A DNA stretch of 64,000 nucleotides, taken from positions 3,912 through 67,911 of the forward strand of contig KB911979.1 of assembly GCA_000383715.1 (NCBI GenBank), in the 5' to 3' direction. The translations under genes were made by a program, and so were the position numbers. Below the pieces are notes generated by a model that ran no database searches, had not been told where the DNA came from, and worked only from the letters and a program-made list of their open reading frames with translations. Positions 9,617 through 17,587 of the stretch are shown here, in pieces (the stretch's first letter is position 1; each line of letters starts with the position of its first letter). This DNA comes from Verrucomicrobia bacterium SCGC AAA164-E04. Lineage in GTDB: Bacteria > Verrucomicrobiota > Verrucomicrobiia > Limisphaerales > AAA164-E04.

Positions 9617-10696
9617 TCAGATCCCGTAGCGAGGCTTCAGTTTGTCCATTAATCCCCTTTGTTGTAGTTTGAGCTGAATCCTTTTGATTGTTTCCTGCAT
9701 ACCACTGTCCATCCTGAATGCAATGGCATAGATTTGATTTTCAAACATCTTTCCTACCACATGCAAATCGCCTGCTCCATCACCATTGGCATGGTGCAAC
9801 AACAAGGGGGCATCGTGAATGAATGCATCCACATCTCCATTATTCAGCAGGTCGAAGGCCTTTTGGGCTGATTCCACCCGCCGTGCTTCAAACTTAAAGG
9901 TTGGTGCATAATGATTGATGATGCGCTCTTCAGAAGCAGTGTCTCCTTTGTAAGCCACTCTTTTGCCCTTGAGATCCGAAACATCCAGAACGTGCTGGCT
10001 GAGTTGCTCCATCGTCATCAGAGAGGATACGAGACCGGAAATGGACCCAATGACTATAAAGCCAATGAGACTGATGGGGATGGTAAAGAGTTTGCCGAGC
10101 GGTGTTCTTGGTGCGACATCGCCATACCCAATCGTGGTTGCCGTGGCATAGCTCAGCCACATGCCTTGCCCTATTCCCGATTTGCCACTTTTGTGGTTCA
10201 CCATGTATTTTCGTTCACAAAGCCAAAAGACAACACCCGATAGGATGATGAAAATCAGGAAAGTGGCGAATGTGTAAAAAATGGCTCTATCACGCAGTGC
10301 GTGCATGAGGCTTTTGAAAAACGGGACATTATCCCGGTTGACCATGATGGAAAGCCCGGATTGATAATAGCTATGTGAAAAGTCCAAGGCTTCTTCTCGG
10401 GATTCAGTCACCGAAATCCCACCGATGGCAAGCTCTACCTCGCCATTTTTTACAGCCTCCAGAGCAGTGTTGCTCGATTTGTAGAGTGAGTAATGCACCG
10501 ACTTGCCCATCTCAAGGCCAATGCTTTCGATATAGTCAATGTCGAAACCGTAGAAACCTTCGCCATCAATCATCACAAAGGGAGGGTATTCATAGATGCC
10601 AACTTTCAAGGTTTTTTCTTCCTCCGGTTGAGCGAAGGCAGTCACTGCGAGAAGAAAAAATATGCCACCACCCATGGTAGTGAAAAGCTGCTTCAT
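9617..10696 (-). CDS. GluR0-like ligand-gated potassium-type channel (SBP_bac_3 domain split by a pore module)
   Basis: Read from the first in-frame ATG at 10747 the protein is 376 residues. I prefer the ATG at 10696, which gives a standard signal peptide (K-x-x-F followed by 'GGGIFFLLAVTAFA') and 359 residues. In the longer numbering, residues 46-140 are lobe 1 of an amino-acid-binding protein with the hallmark 'GGISVTESREEALDFSHSYY'. Residues ~153-177 are a TM helix, 195-212 a pore loop with the filter 'TTIGYGD' (204-210), and ~221-244 a second TM helix. Residues ~255-370 are lobe 2 of the binding protein. This S1-TM-pore-TM-S2 order is that of the prokaryotic glutamate-receptor channel GluR0, so the protein probably opens a K+-selective pore on binding an amino acid or similar ligand in the periplasm. 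The pore motif is unambiguous; ligand is unknown. Confidence 0.87.
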   Translation of the reverse strand: MKQLFTTMGGGIFFLLAVTAFAQPEEEKTLKVGIYEYPPFVMIDGEGFYGFDIDYIESIGLEMGKSVHYSLYKSSNTALEAVKNGEVELAIGGISVTESREEALDFSHSYYQSGLSIMVNRDNVPFFKSLMHALRDRAIFYTFATFLIFIILSGVVFWLCERKYMVNHKSGKSGIGQGMWLSYATATTIGYGDVAPRTPLGKLFTIPISLIGFIVIGSISGLVSSLMTMEQLSQHVLDVSDLKGKRVAYKGDTASEERIINHYAPTFKFEARRVESAQKAFDLLNNGDVDAFIHDAPLLLHHANGDGAGDLHVVGKMFENQIYAIAFRMDSGMQETIKRIQLKLQQRGLMDKLKPRYGI

Positions 10697-11027
10697 GAGA
10701 TTTATCTTTGTTGCCATTGTTTCACTGATACCAGCAAAGGTATCCATTTTTATAGAGTCATCTTCTTTGGTTCAAAACAACACCATCACTTCAACAAACA
10801 GGAACATCACCATACATCAAAATGGTAACTCACTCCAGACAAGTCCATCACGCATCTCAATGATGCGAACCGCAGTGTTCATAAGGCTGGGAAAAAGCTG
10901 TCACAAGGTTGGAGTGCCGTTTACCATAAACTTCAGGAAACCTCTGAAACTTCAGGAGCCATGGTTTCAAGGAAATAGATGGTCCGGGAAGGTGCCTGAA
11001 GGTAACGTAATTTCCAGTAGACAGGGA
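10697..11027. other. Intergenic, upstream of the GluR0-like channel
   Basis: About 330 bases between the pseudopilin stop and the channel start, both genes reading leftward. It should carry the channel's promoter, but I see no confident promoter or terminator. An 11-base direct repeat AAACTTCAGGA occurs twice near 10930-10960. Confidence 0.4.
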
Positions 11028-11897
11028 TTAGTTGGATTGGAGCCTGACGGAGCTGTGATTAGACATGAATACCATGTCTTTGTTGTTCGGGGAGGACACG
11101 GCGAGTTTAAGTTTGGAGTTATTCCATGCCGGTATGGTTCGCTGATCGACCCATTTGTGCATTTCAACATGCCCATCGGCAAAGCTCATGGCGCCAGCAC
11201 CGTTGTGGTTGCTCGCCGGGTAGTCGATGATCATGATACCCTGAGGGGGAGCGCCATCATTCATGGCAACGGCGAGGTCTGCAAAATTAAGACTGTCCGG
11301 ATGTTCGTTGATGAAGACAAAAGCCTCGGAATGTCCCATTCGATTGATATCCGACATCTTGCGGAAAACGACATAATCCTTTTTTGTAATGTGACTCAGC
11401 CAATCGTTCCTTGAATTCATTGCCTGACTCATGGAGACGCTACGAACACGTTGATGACGTTTGCCATTAATCGTGACGTGGCTTTTGTCGGCCGGACAGC
11501 GGTAAATACCGACAGCAGTCGTGTAAGGCCACAATTTTGCAAACTCCGGATTGTTCAAATTGACAATATTGGTGTTATGGGAGTTGTTTCCGTCATAGTC
11601 GAGTACTCCTCTTACCCATCCGCTCCCGTTTGCGGTTAAATCGTTCCAGACAAGCTTATCCTCGTAATCGTCGGCATACATGATCCATCCGAGTGTCAGT
11701 TGCTTTTGATTGCTGACACAACGTATATGTTGAGCCTTTGCTTTTGCTTTCCCCAGCGCTGGTAGCAACATTCCGGCAAGGATTGCTATGATAGCGATGA
11801 CGACCAGTAGCTCAATTAGTGTAAACCCTGATTTATTTTTTGAAGGGGAGGGCTGGATCTGGGGATAGTTACTGAGATTGGTGTTGGAAGCTGGCAC
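11028..11897 (-). CDS. Type II secretion-like pseudopilin (prepilin-type N-terminal methylation domain, H-X9-DG family)
   Basis: A 289-residue protein with a 23-residue basic leader followed by the class III prepilin signal 'G|FTLIELLVVIAIIAIL'. The cleavage site is K-S-G|F, with the conserved Glu at position +5. A globular domain follows, with 'NQKQLTLGWIMYADDYEDKL' and, near the C-terminus, the 'FADGHVEMHKW' motif of the DUF1559/H-X9-DG pseudopilin group. These proteins are present in tens to hundreds of copies in Verrucomicrobia and Planctomycetes, and their exact roles are mostly unknown. The start codon is GTG. It is processed by a prepilin peptidase and sits in the inner membrane. No secretion-system genes are adjacent. 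Confidence 0.9.
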   Translation of the reverse strand: MPASNTNLSNYPQIQPSPSKNKSGFTLIELLVVIAIIAILAGMLLPALGKAKAKAQHIRCVSNQKQLTLGWIMYADDYEDKLVWNDLTANGSGWVRGVLDYDGNNSHNTNIVNLNNPEFAKLWPYTTAVGIYRCPADKSHVTINGKRHQRVRSVSMSQAMNSRNDWLSHITKKDYVVFRKMSDINRMGHSEAFVFINEHPDSLNFADLAVAMNDGAPPQGIMIIDYPASNHNGAGAMSFADGHVEMHKWVDQRTIPAWNNSKLKLAVSSPNNKDMVFMSNHSSVRLQSN

Positions 11898-12367
11898 GGT
11901 TCAATGTGATGGGTTGGCAGGTTTTAGTCGGTTGAGCTCGATATTTTGGGTTTGTATTCCCACCGGTTTCAGCTCGATATCGCTGCTTGGGAGCCAGTCC
12001 CATCCCGATGGGACTTCTCATCTCGTCATTCCGATAGACAGCTTATTTGGATCGCTACAGGTCGATGGATTGATCTATCCTGCTTTCTCATCAAGCCTCT
12101 GTCAACCGCATGGTTCATGACGATCGAGACCCCCTTGCGAGAATAATCAACCATCACACCCCTAATGCTGGGGGCAAGCAAGCTGGTTTCAACGAATGAG
12201 TTGCCAAAATAAGTGTTCATTTCAATCACCCGTTTCCCGATTGAATTTTTTAACTCCAATGAGCATAACTTTGGATACCTACCCCTCTATTAAAAGCTTG
12301 CAACCATGCCAGTCTTCAGCATTAAATCACTCAGAAACCTCAAAAAAAACTCTCTATAAAAATATCT
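11898..12367. other. Divergent intergenic region with a palindrome and a doubtful short frame
   Basis: About 470 bases between the pseudopilin and the large repeat protein, which diverge. It contains a short perfect hairpin (11996-12015) and the 10-mer AGCTCGATAT twice, about 36 bases apart, near 11935 and 11971. A minus-strand open frame at 12026-12259 (77 codons) looks moderately protein-like but I do not recognise it. It could be a remnant of an older gene. Confidence 0.45.
11996..12015. repeat. Short perfect palindrome (hairpin)
   Basis: AGTCCCATC and GATGGGACT are inverted around a two-base centre (CC), so the realistic stem is 7-8 bp with a small loop. No T run follows on either strand, so it is not a typical intrinsic terminator. 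It may be a protein-binding dyad or a REP-like element. No second copy was noticed in this window. Confidence 0.6.
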
Positions 12368-15300
12368 ATGTATACGGTTCGCTATATATTGAAAGCTTGT
12401 AAAGCAGGGCAAAGACGGTCTCTTGCTTTTTTGTTGTTTGTCACCTTGATGAGTCAGGCAGCTCTGGGACAAACGAACATTTTCATCGACTTTGGTGGCA
12501 CTGAGGGCAACGGTGCCGGTGCTTCACCGTCACCCTGGGTTACCATTGACAGTTTGATTCAGGATGAACCAGTTGATCTGGCCGAAGGGATCACACTGAC
12601 ACCCTTGGACGATGGTTTCACCGCCAATAATCCAGCGCCTCCCAACGAGGATGCAGAATATGATGATATCATTGTTCCTCAGGAAGCCCGCAACGATTAC
12701 CTATACAAGAATGTGGATGCGGCAGGGACAGAGGCGCGCATGAGAATCGATGGGCTACCTGCAGGGACTTACCGGATCACGGTCTTTGAAGGACGAACAT
12801 CCGATGCGTCACAGTTCGCCAAAATATGGACAGGTGAAGAGCCTGCGTCTGAAAACACCGGCGATTTCGCCGGTCAAAGTGCTTCGGCGCTCGTCACCGT
12901 GACTGCCGGAGAACCTCTATATTACAAGCATCTTGAGGATAATTCTGGAGGTGTCAGTGGCATGCTGATCCGTCAGCAATCGGCTCCCAAATTTAGTTCG
13001 CTTCAAATTGACTTTGGAGGCACGGAGGGTAACGGCGCCGGCGCATCCCCCTCTCCTTGGGTGACGATTGATATTCTCAGCCAGGACCAAACTGTTGATT
13101 TGGGTGCGGGTATCTCTCTCACTGCTTTGGACGATGGCTTCACAGCCAACAATCCTGCTCCACCCAACGAAGAGGCCGAATACGACGGTTTTGTTGTTCC
13201 TCAAGAGGCACGCAATGATTATTTTTACAAAAACGTGGATGCCGCAGGCACAGAGGCTCGCATGAGGATCGATGGGTTACCCGCGGGTGTATACAACATC
13301 ACTGTTTTTGAAGGTCGAACCACTGATGCTGGCCAAGTAGCCAAAATCTGGGGAGCAGGAGACACAGAGCCTGAAAGTGAAAATACGGGTGGCTTTGCCG
13401 GAGGAGGCGCGACTGTCGCGGTGACATTGGGTGCCGGAGATTCTCTTTGGTACAAACACCTTGAGGACAACTCAGGAGGGGTCAGTGGAATGATCATACG
13501 TCGGGTCAGCGCCGCTGTTGAAGCTCCATTTCAAGTCGACTTTGGTGGCACCGAAGGCAACGGAGCAGGTGCTTCACCTGTCCCCTGGATCTCGATCGAT
13601 ATTCTTAATCAAGATGAAGTTGTCGACTTGGGCAGAGGGGTCACCCTAACGGCTTTGGACGATGGTTTTACTGCTAATAACCCAGCGCCTCCGGCGGAAC
13701 CAGCGGTTTATGATGGTATTTTAGTACCCGCAGAGGCACGTGATGATTACTTTTACAAGAATGTCGATGCAGCTGGCACCGAAGCAAGAATGCGTATCGA
13801 TGGCCTGGCAGCCGGGACTTACAACGTCACTGTGTTTGAAGGTCGGACCACTGATGCTGGCCAAGTGGCCAAGATATGGTCCGGAGGTGAAGAACCATCT
13901 GACGAAAATACCGGTACGTTTGCAGGAGGCAGTGCCACCGTTGAGGTTGTGATTGCTGATGGTGCTGCGCTCTGGTACAAGCATCTGGAAGACAACTCCG
14001 GTGGAATCAGTGGCATGATTATACGTCAGACAGACGCTGATGAATCTCAGGCGTTTCTGGCAGGTGCCTTCGGATCTGCAGGTGGGTTTTCCGCTTTGAT
14101 TTCGGGTGCAGCAGGTGTTGATGTTGCTAGCGTCAGCGCTCTGCTGAATGGTCAAGTCATTGATGTTACCGCGGAAAAAGATGGCGATGCCATCAGGATC
14201 ACTTATACGGTCGATGGTTCACCACTACCTGCGGAAAGTATCCACGATCTTGAAGTTTCATGGGATCAAGGGGGTTCCACCCAATCCCAGGCCACCACCT
14301 TCAGTGTTGGTTTATACTCTCTGGTTTCAGCTGATGTCGCCCTTAGCGATGCCGATACCTCAACAGCAGGCTTCCTGATGCGTGTGGTTCAATCTGAGGA
14401 AGGCCTGCCAAACAATACGTCTGCCCGTGAACAACATCTGAGAGGGGAAATCGGCGGAGAGAATGTTGCCGATGATTGGCAATCTGATAATTACATCTGG
14501 ACCGTGGATTTGATCAACATGGATCAAAATGAAGGATCAGCCGGTGAGTTCTACGATCGAGCCGATGGCTCGACGCGTGATGTGTTTGATGAATTTATTC
14601 CCGGAATCCCGGGAGTGACGGACAGCACTGATAATTTTACCGCAGAGATCAAAACGGTGGTGAAGATTCCAAGTGCGGGTCTTTACACTTTTGGTTTCAA
14701 TTCCGATGATGGCTTCAGGACGTCCGTTGGTAATGATGCGGCTGACTCCCTGATTGTGGGTGAATACAATGGGGGACGTGGCGCTGCCACAACGACTTTT
14801 GATGTTTATTTCCAAGAGCCTGGAAACTACGCCATGCGAACGATCTACTATGAAGGGGGCGGAGGCGCCAATCTCGAGTGGTTTACCAACGAACCTGCCA
14901 AAGCTTTGTTGAACGATCGTGATAATGGTGGATTGGAAACGTTTGCTTACGAATCTTCCTTTGCTGCTCGTGTCACGTCCGTGGAGCCCGGTGGTGGAGC
15001 TCGTGGAGTCGATCCGGAGTCAAGCATCAGTGTCCGCATCGAAGATGAATCAGGTTCAGTTGATCAGGGATCTGTTTCCTTATTGCTGGATGGAGTTGAC
15101 GCAGGCGCTCAAATCACAAAACAGAATGGAGTGACATCGGTGACAATCGATCGCTCTGGTCAGCTTTGGCAACCCAGCCAAGTCGTCACCGCTTCGCTTC
15201 AGTACACGGTGGATGGTGAGACTCGTGATGTCAGTTGGTCCTGGACAGTCGGAGATTATCTGATTCTTCCAACAGTCGGTTACAGAACGGACCTTGGTTC

Positions 15301-16126
15301 CGGAGAAGACCGGGGATTTACGATGCGCGTTCACCAGCTTGCGGGTATTCGTGCCAACAGTACGCCTGAAGTCGAGGCGCAGCTTCGCGGTGAACGGGGA
15401 GATAATCTGGCTGATCCATTGGGAGGAGTCGAATCTTCGGATCCAAATCGGCCTGGTGTCATTTTTGATGTGGATGGAGTCATCAACTTTGATCAAGATG
15501 GTGCAGCTCAAGGAGTATTTCGTGACCTTGGAGATGGTAGCCTGATTGATCGTTCGGATGATTACATTCCTGGTATTCCAGGCTTGGAGGAAGGTACGGA
15601 CAACATAGGGGCTGAGATTTTAAGTTATATCGAATTTCCTGAGGCGGGTTTCTATCGAATGATATTTAACTCCGATGATGGTTTTAGAGTCACACTAGGT
15701 CATGAAGCATCATCCGATGCGATGCAGCTAGGCGTTTTCAGTGGAGGTCGTGGAGCGGCTGATACCGTGTTTGGTTTTGCTGTTGTCAAGCCAGGTCTCT
15801 ATCCCATGCGTGCCGTTTGGTACGAAGGTGGTGGCGGTGCCAATCTGGAATGGTCAACCACGAATTTAAGCACACGTGTTCTCATCAATGATCCAGAGGG
15901 AGGCCTGAAAGCTTATCGTGCTCGTACGGGAGATGTGGATACGGAGGAAGAAACCTCAGGAGCCATCAGCTCAATAGAACTTTCGGAGGGCAGTGTCGTC
16001 ATAGCATTTGAAGGCATTCTGAAAAGTTCCTCTGCGGTGGGTGGGCCATATGAGGCAGTGGCAGGTGCTACTTCCCCTTATTCGGTGGCACCGGAAGGAG
16101 AGTCGCACTTCTTTATTGCGGAATAA
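12368..16126 (+). CDS. Large secreted repeat protein with three 175-residue repeats and two PA14-like modules
   Basis: The 1252-residue protein has a signal peptide (about residues 1-35, ending 'SQAALGQ'). Three tandem, highly similar modules follow (about residues 39-212, 213-388 and 389-560), each opening '(I/V)DFGGTEGNGAGASP' and closing 'YKHLEDNSGG(V/I)SGM(L/I)IR'. Next come two copies of an Ig-like module plus a PA14-like module (about 560-860 and 870-1190). The PA14-like modules carry 'SAGLYTFGFNSDDGFR' and 'EAGFYRMIFNSDDGFR' and both end 'YEGGGGANLEW'. The last ~50 residues ('GPYEAVAGATSPYSVAPEG') resemble the tail of the protein at the left edge of the window. The carbohydrate-binding character of PA14-like modules suggests adhesion or polysaccharide binding. 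No catalytic site is visible. An intrinsic terminator follows closely. Confidence 0.85.
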   Translation: MYTVRYILKACKAGQRRSLAFLLFVTLMSQAALGQTNIFIDFGGTEGNGAGASPSPWVTIDSLIQDEPVDLAEGITLTPLDDGFTANNPAPPNEDAEYDDIIVPQEARNDYLYKNVDAAGTEARMRIDGLPAGTYRITVFEGRTSDASQFAKIWTGEEPASENTGDFAGQSASALVTVTAGEPLYYKHLEDNSGGVSGMLIRQQSAPKFSSLQIDFGGTEGNGAGASPSPWVTIDILSQDQTVDLGAGISLTALDDGFTANNPAPPNEEAEYDGFVVPQEARNDYFYKNVDAAGTEARMRIDGLPAGVYNITVFEGRTTDAGQVAKIWGAGDTEPESENTGGFAGGGATVAVTLGAGDSLWYKHLEDNSGGVSGMIIRRVSAAVEAPFQVDFGGTEGNGAGASPVPWISIDILNQDEVVDLGRGVTLTALDDGFTANNPAPPAEPAVYDGILVPAEARDDYFYKNVDAAGTEARMRIDGLAAGTYNVTVFEGRTTDAGQVAKIWSGGEEPSDENTGTFAGGSATVEVVIADGAALWYKHLEDNSGGISGMIIRQTDADESQAFLAGAFGSAGGFSALISGAAGVDVASVSALLNGQVIDVTAEKDGDAIRITYTVDGSPLPAESIHDLEVSWDQGGSTQSQATTFSVGLYSLVSADVALSDADTSTAGFLMRVVQSEEGLPNNTSAREQHLRGEIGGENVADDWQSDNYIWTVDLINMDQNEGSAGEFYDRADGSTRDVFDEFIPGIPGVTDSTDNFTAEIKTVVKIPSAGLYTFGFNSDDGFRTSVGNDAADSLIVGEYNGGRGAATTTFDVYFQEPGNYAMRTIYYEGGGGANLEWFTNEPAKALLNDRDNGGLETFAYESSFAARVTSVEPGGGARGVDPESSISVRIEDESGSVDQGSVSLLLDGVDAGAQITKQNGVTSVTIDRSGQLWQPSQVVTASLQYTVDGETRDVSWSWTVGDYLILPTVGYRTDLGSGEDRGFTMRVHQLAGIRANSTPEVEAQLRGERGDNLADPLGGVESSDPNRPGVIFDVDGVINFDQDGAAQGVFRDLGDGSLIDRSDDYIPGIPGLEEGTDNIGAEILSYIEFPEAGFYRMIFNSDDGFRVTLGHEASSDAMQLGVFSGGRGAADTVFGFAVVKPGLYPMRAVWYEGGGGANLEWSTTNLSTRVLINDPEGGLKAYRARTGDVDTEEETSGAISSIELSEGSVVIAFEGILKSSSAVGGPYEAVAGATSPYSVAPEGESHFFIAE
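12482..14030 (+). repeat. Three tandem in-frame repeats (about 174-176 codons each)
   Basis: Repeat units begin near 12482, 13004 and 13532, with a period of 522-528 bases. At protein level they are nearly identical over long blocks, for example 'TALDDGFTANNPAPP' and 'YKNVDAAGTEARMRIDGL'. At DNA level many third positions differ, so the duplications are not fresh copies or assembly artefacts and the protein sequence seems to be under selection. Confidence 0.9.
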
Positions 16127-16159
16127 TTCAAACGTGTAGCCATTATTAACAAACACTCT

Positions 16160-16196
16160 GGGCCGAACCTTTTTCAAGGTTCGGCCCCTTTTCTTG
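16160..16196 (+). terminator. Intrinsic terminator of the large repeat-protein gene
   Basis: A perfect 12-bp stem, GGGCCGAACCTT and AAGGTTCGGCCC, with a TTTC loop (16160-16187) is followed by CTTTTCTT. It lies 34 bases after the stop at 16126. Confidence 0.9.
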
Positions 16197-16216
16197 TCGA
16201 TTTCAACAAAAAAACC

Positions 16217-17408
16217 ATGACGATTGCTGTCAGCACACTCAAGGCAATGATTCTATTTCGATTCAAATTCAGCCTGGTCTTATTACTGGGGATCACAAAC
16301 GGTCTACTTTCAGCGCAGGAGATAGAGCGAGGCATTCGCCTCAGGTCTTCTGAGGTGTCTCTTCGTTATCTGGAATACGAACATGCGGTTTCTCTTGATG
16401 CATCCGGTGTTCCAAAAATGGACTGGAAACAATATCACTCGCGACCAGAGAAAGTGATTACCCGTAAAGTTCCTTCAAAAATAATCGAAAATGAATGGTT
16501 TCGGGCGACAATCATCCCGAGCATGGGGCGAGTTCACTCCTTTGTTCATATGCCTTCAGGGCGTGAGCAACTGTGGATCAACCCTATTGCTGTTCCGTTG
16601 GGAGCAAACAATGATACGGGCTTCTGGATGACATGGGGCGGTATCGAACACGTGATGCCTCGCCGCGAACACGGAACTTCTCATGCCTTGTCCTGGGAGT
16701 GGGAGTTAGTTGAAAACGATGGTGGAACGGTGGGGATCCGCATGTCCAGCGTTGAACCTGTGACTGGGCTGAGCCATCAGATCACCTATCAGGCCAATGA
16801 AAAGCAACCGTTTCTGGAGGCACGTATCCGCATTACAAATCCAGGCAAAGAGTCTGTTCGATTCTCGCACTGGACAACGTCGACACTTGCTCCCGGTGGG
16901 CAAGGTGACGTGACGGCAAAGACAGAGATCATTGTTCCTGCAGAAAAATTTGTTCCCGACGATCGTGATTTCAATGAATGGATGACTGGAATGGTAGGGG
17001 ACGTAAAAACGGCTCCCATTCGATTTGTTGGTGCATGGAAGGAAATAGGGGATTTGATGGCCAGTCCCCTGAAACGAGGGTATTACGCCGTATTTTCTCA
17101 TGAAACCGGAGATGGACTGGTCAGGACTTTTCCCCTGGAGGTCACGCCTGGTTTTGATATATGGGGGGTGGGGTTATCCTCCCAGTGAACAACGGCAAAA
17201 AGAATACACCCGTGCTTTTCCATCGCTTGGTTACATTGAAATATGGAACGGTAATGTCCATGGTTTCAAAGATCATTCTCTTGCGATCATCGAGCCTGGC
17301 GCGACACATGAATGGATTGAGCGAATTGCCGCCATACATACTCAGGGTTCAGACTCATTGATTCGCAATAAAATCGATCAATTAGCCGAATCCATGTTGA
17401 CTCCTTAA
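16217..17408 (+). pseudogene. Mutarotase-like (DUF5107/DUF4380-type) exported protein, interrupted by a single-base frameshift
   Basis: The first frame (16217-17188) encodes a signal peptide (about residues 12-34) and a galactose-mutarotase-like beta-sandwich: 'WFRATIIPSMGRVHSF', 'FWMTWGGIEHVMPRREHG', 'ARIRITNPGKESVRFSHWT'. It ends abruptly as 'GFDIWGVGLSSQ'. The adjacent frame continues the protein as 'GWGYPPSEQRQKEYTRAFPS' to 17408. Removing one G from the G6 run at 17163-17168 joins them as 'GFDIWGWGYPPSEQ', giving an intact protein of about 397 residues. Either the gene is a recent pseudogene or phase-variable, or the base is a homopolymer sequencing error. Family members resemble proteins that bind or epimerise sugars, and the DUF2961 neighbour fits carbohydrate metabolism. 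Exact family is uncertain. Confidence 0.75.
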
Positions 17409-17537
17409 GCAAATGAGAAATGATGCGCGAGGTCTGTATGGGCCTCTTCCCGAGGATTCCATGCTTTGGTGCCTCGATGCGTATTTTTTCTTTTTCAATC
17501 GCTTAATATGGAATACCTGACAACACTTTTGAATATG

Positions 17538-17562
17538 CCTTCATTGACAATGAAGGTTTTTT
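17538..17562 (+). terminator. Intrinsic terminator after the mutarotase-like gene
   Basis: CCTTCATTG and CAATGAAGG are inverted around one base, forming in practice a 7-bp stem with a 5-base loop. They are followed directly by T6 (17557-17562). The element sits about 130 bases after the frameshifted gene and 25 bases before the next start. Confidence 0.75.
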
Positions 17563-17587
17563 CTCATCTTTTGAAATACTCTCAAGA

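Noticed and set aside
10662-11414. 250-codon plus-strand open frame
   Set aside because: It overlaps the antisense of the pseudopilin and of the channel's N-terminus. The translation has no recognisable domain and the pseudopilin is certain.
12026-12259. 77-codon minus-strand frame upstream of the large repeat protein
   Set aside because: Composition is somewhat protein-like, but there is no recognised family or ribosome-binding site, so it is not called as a gene.
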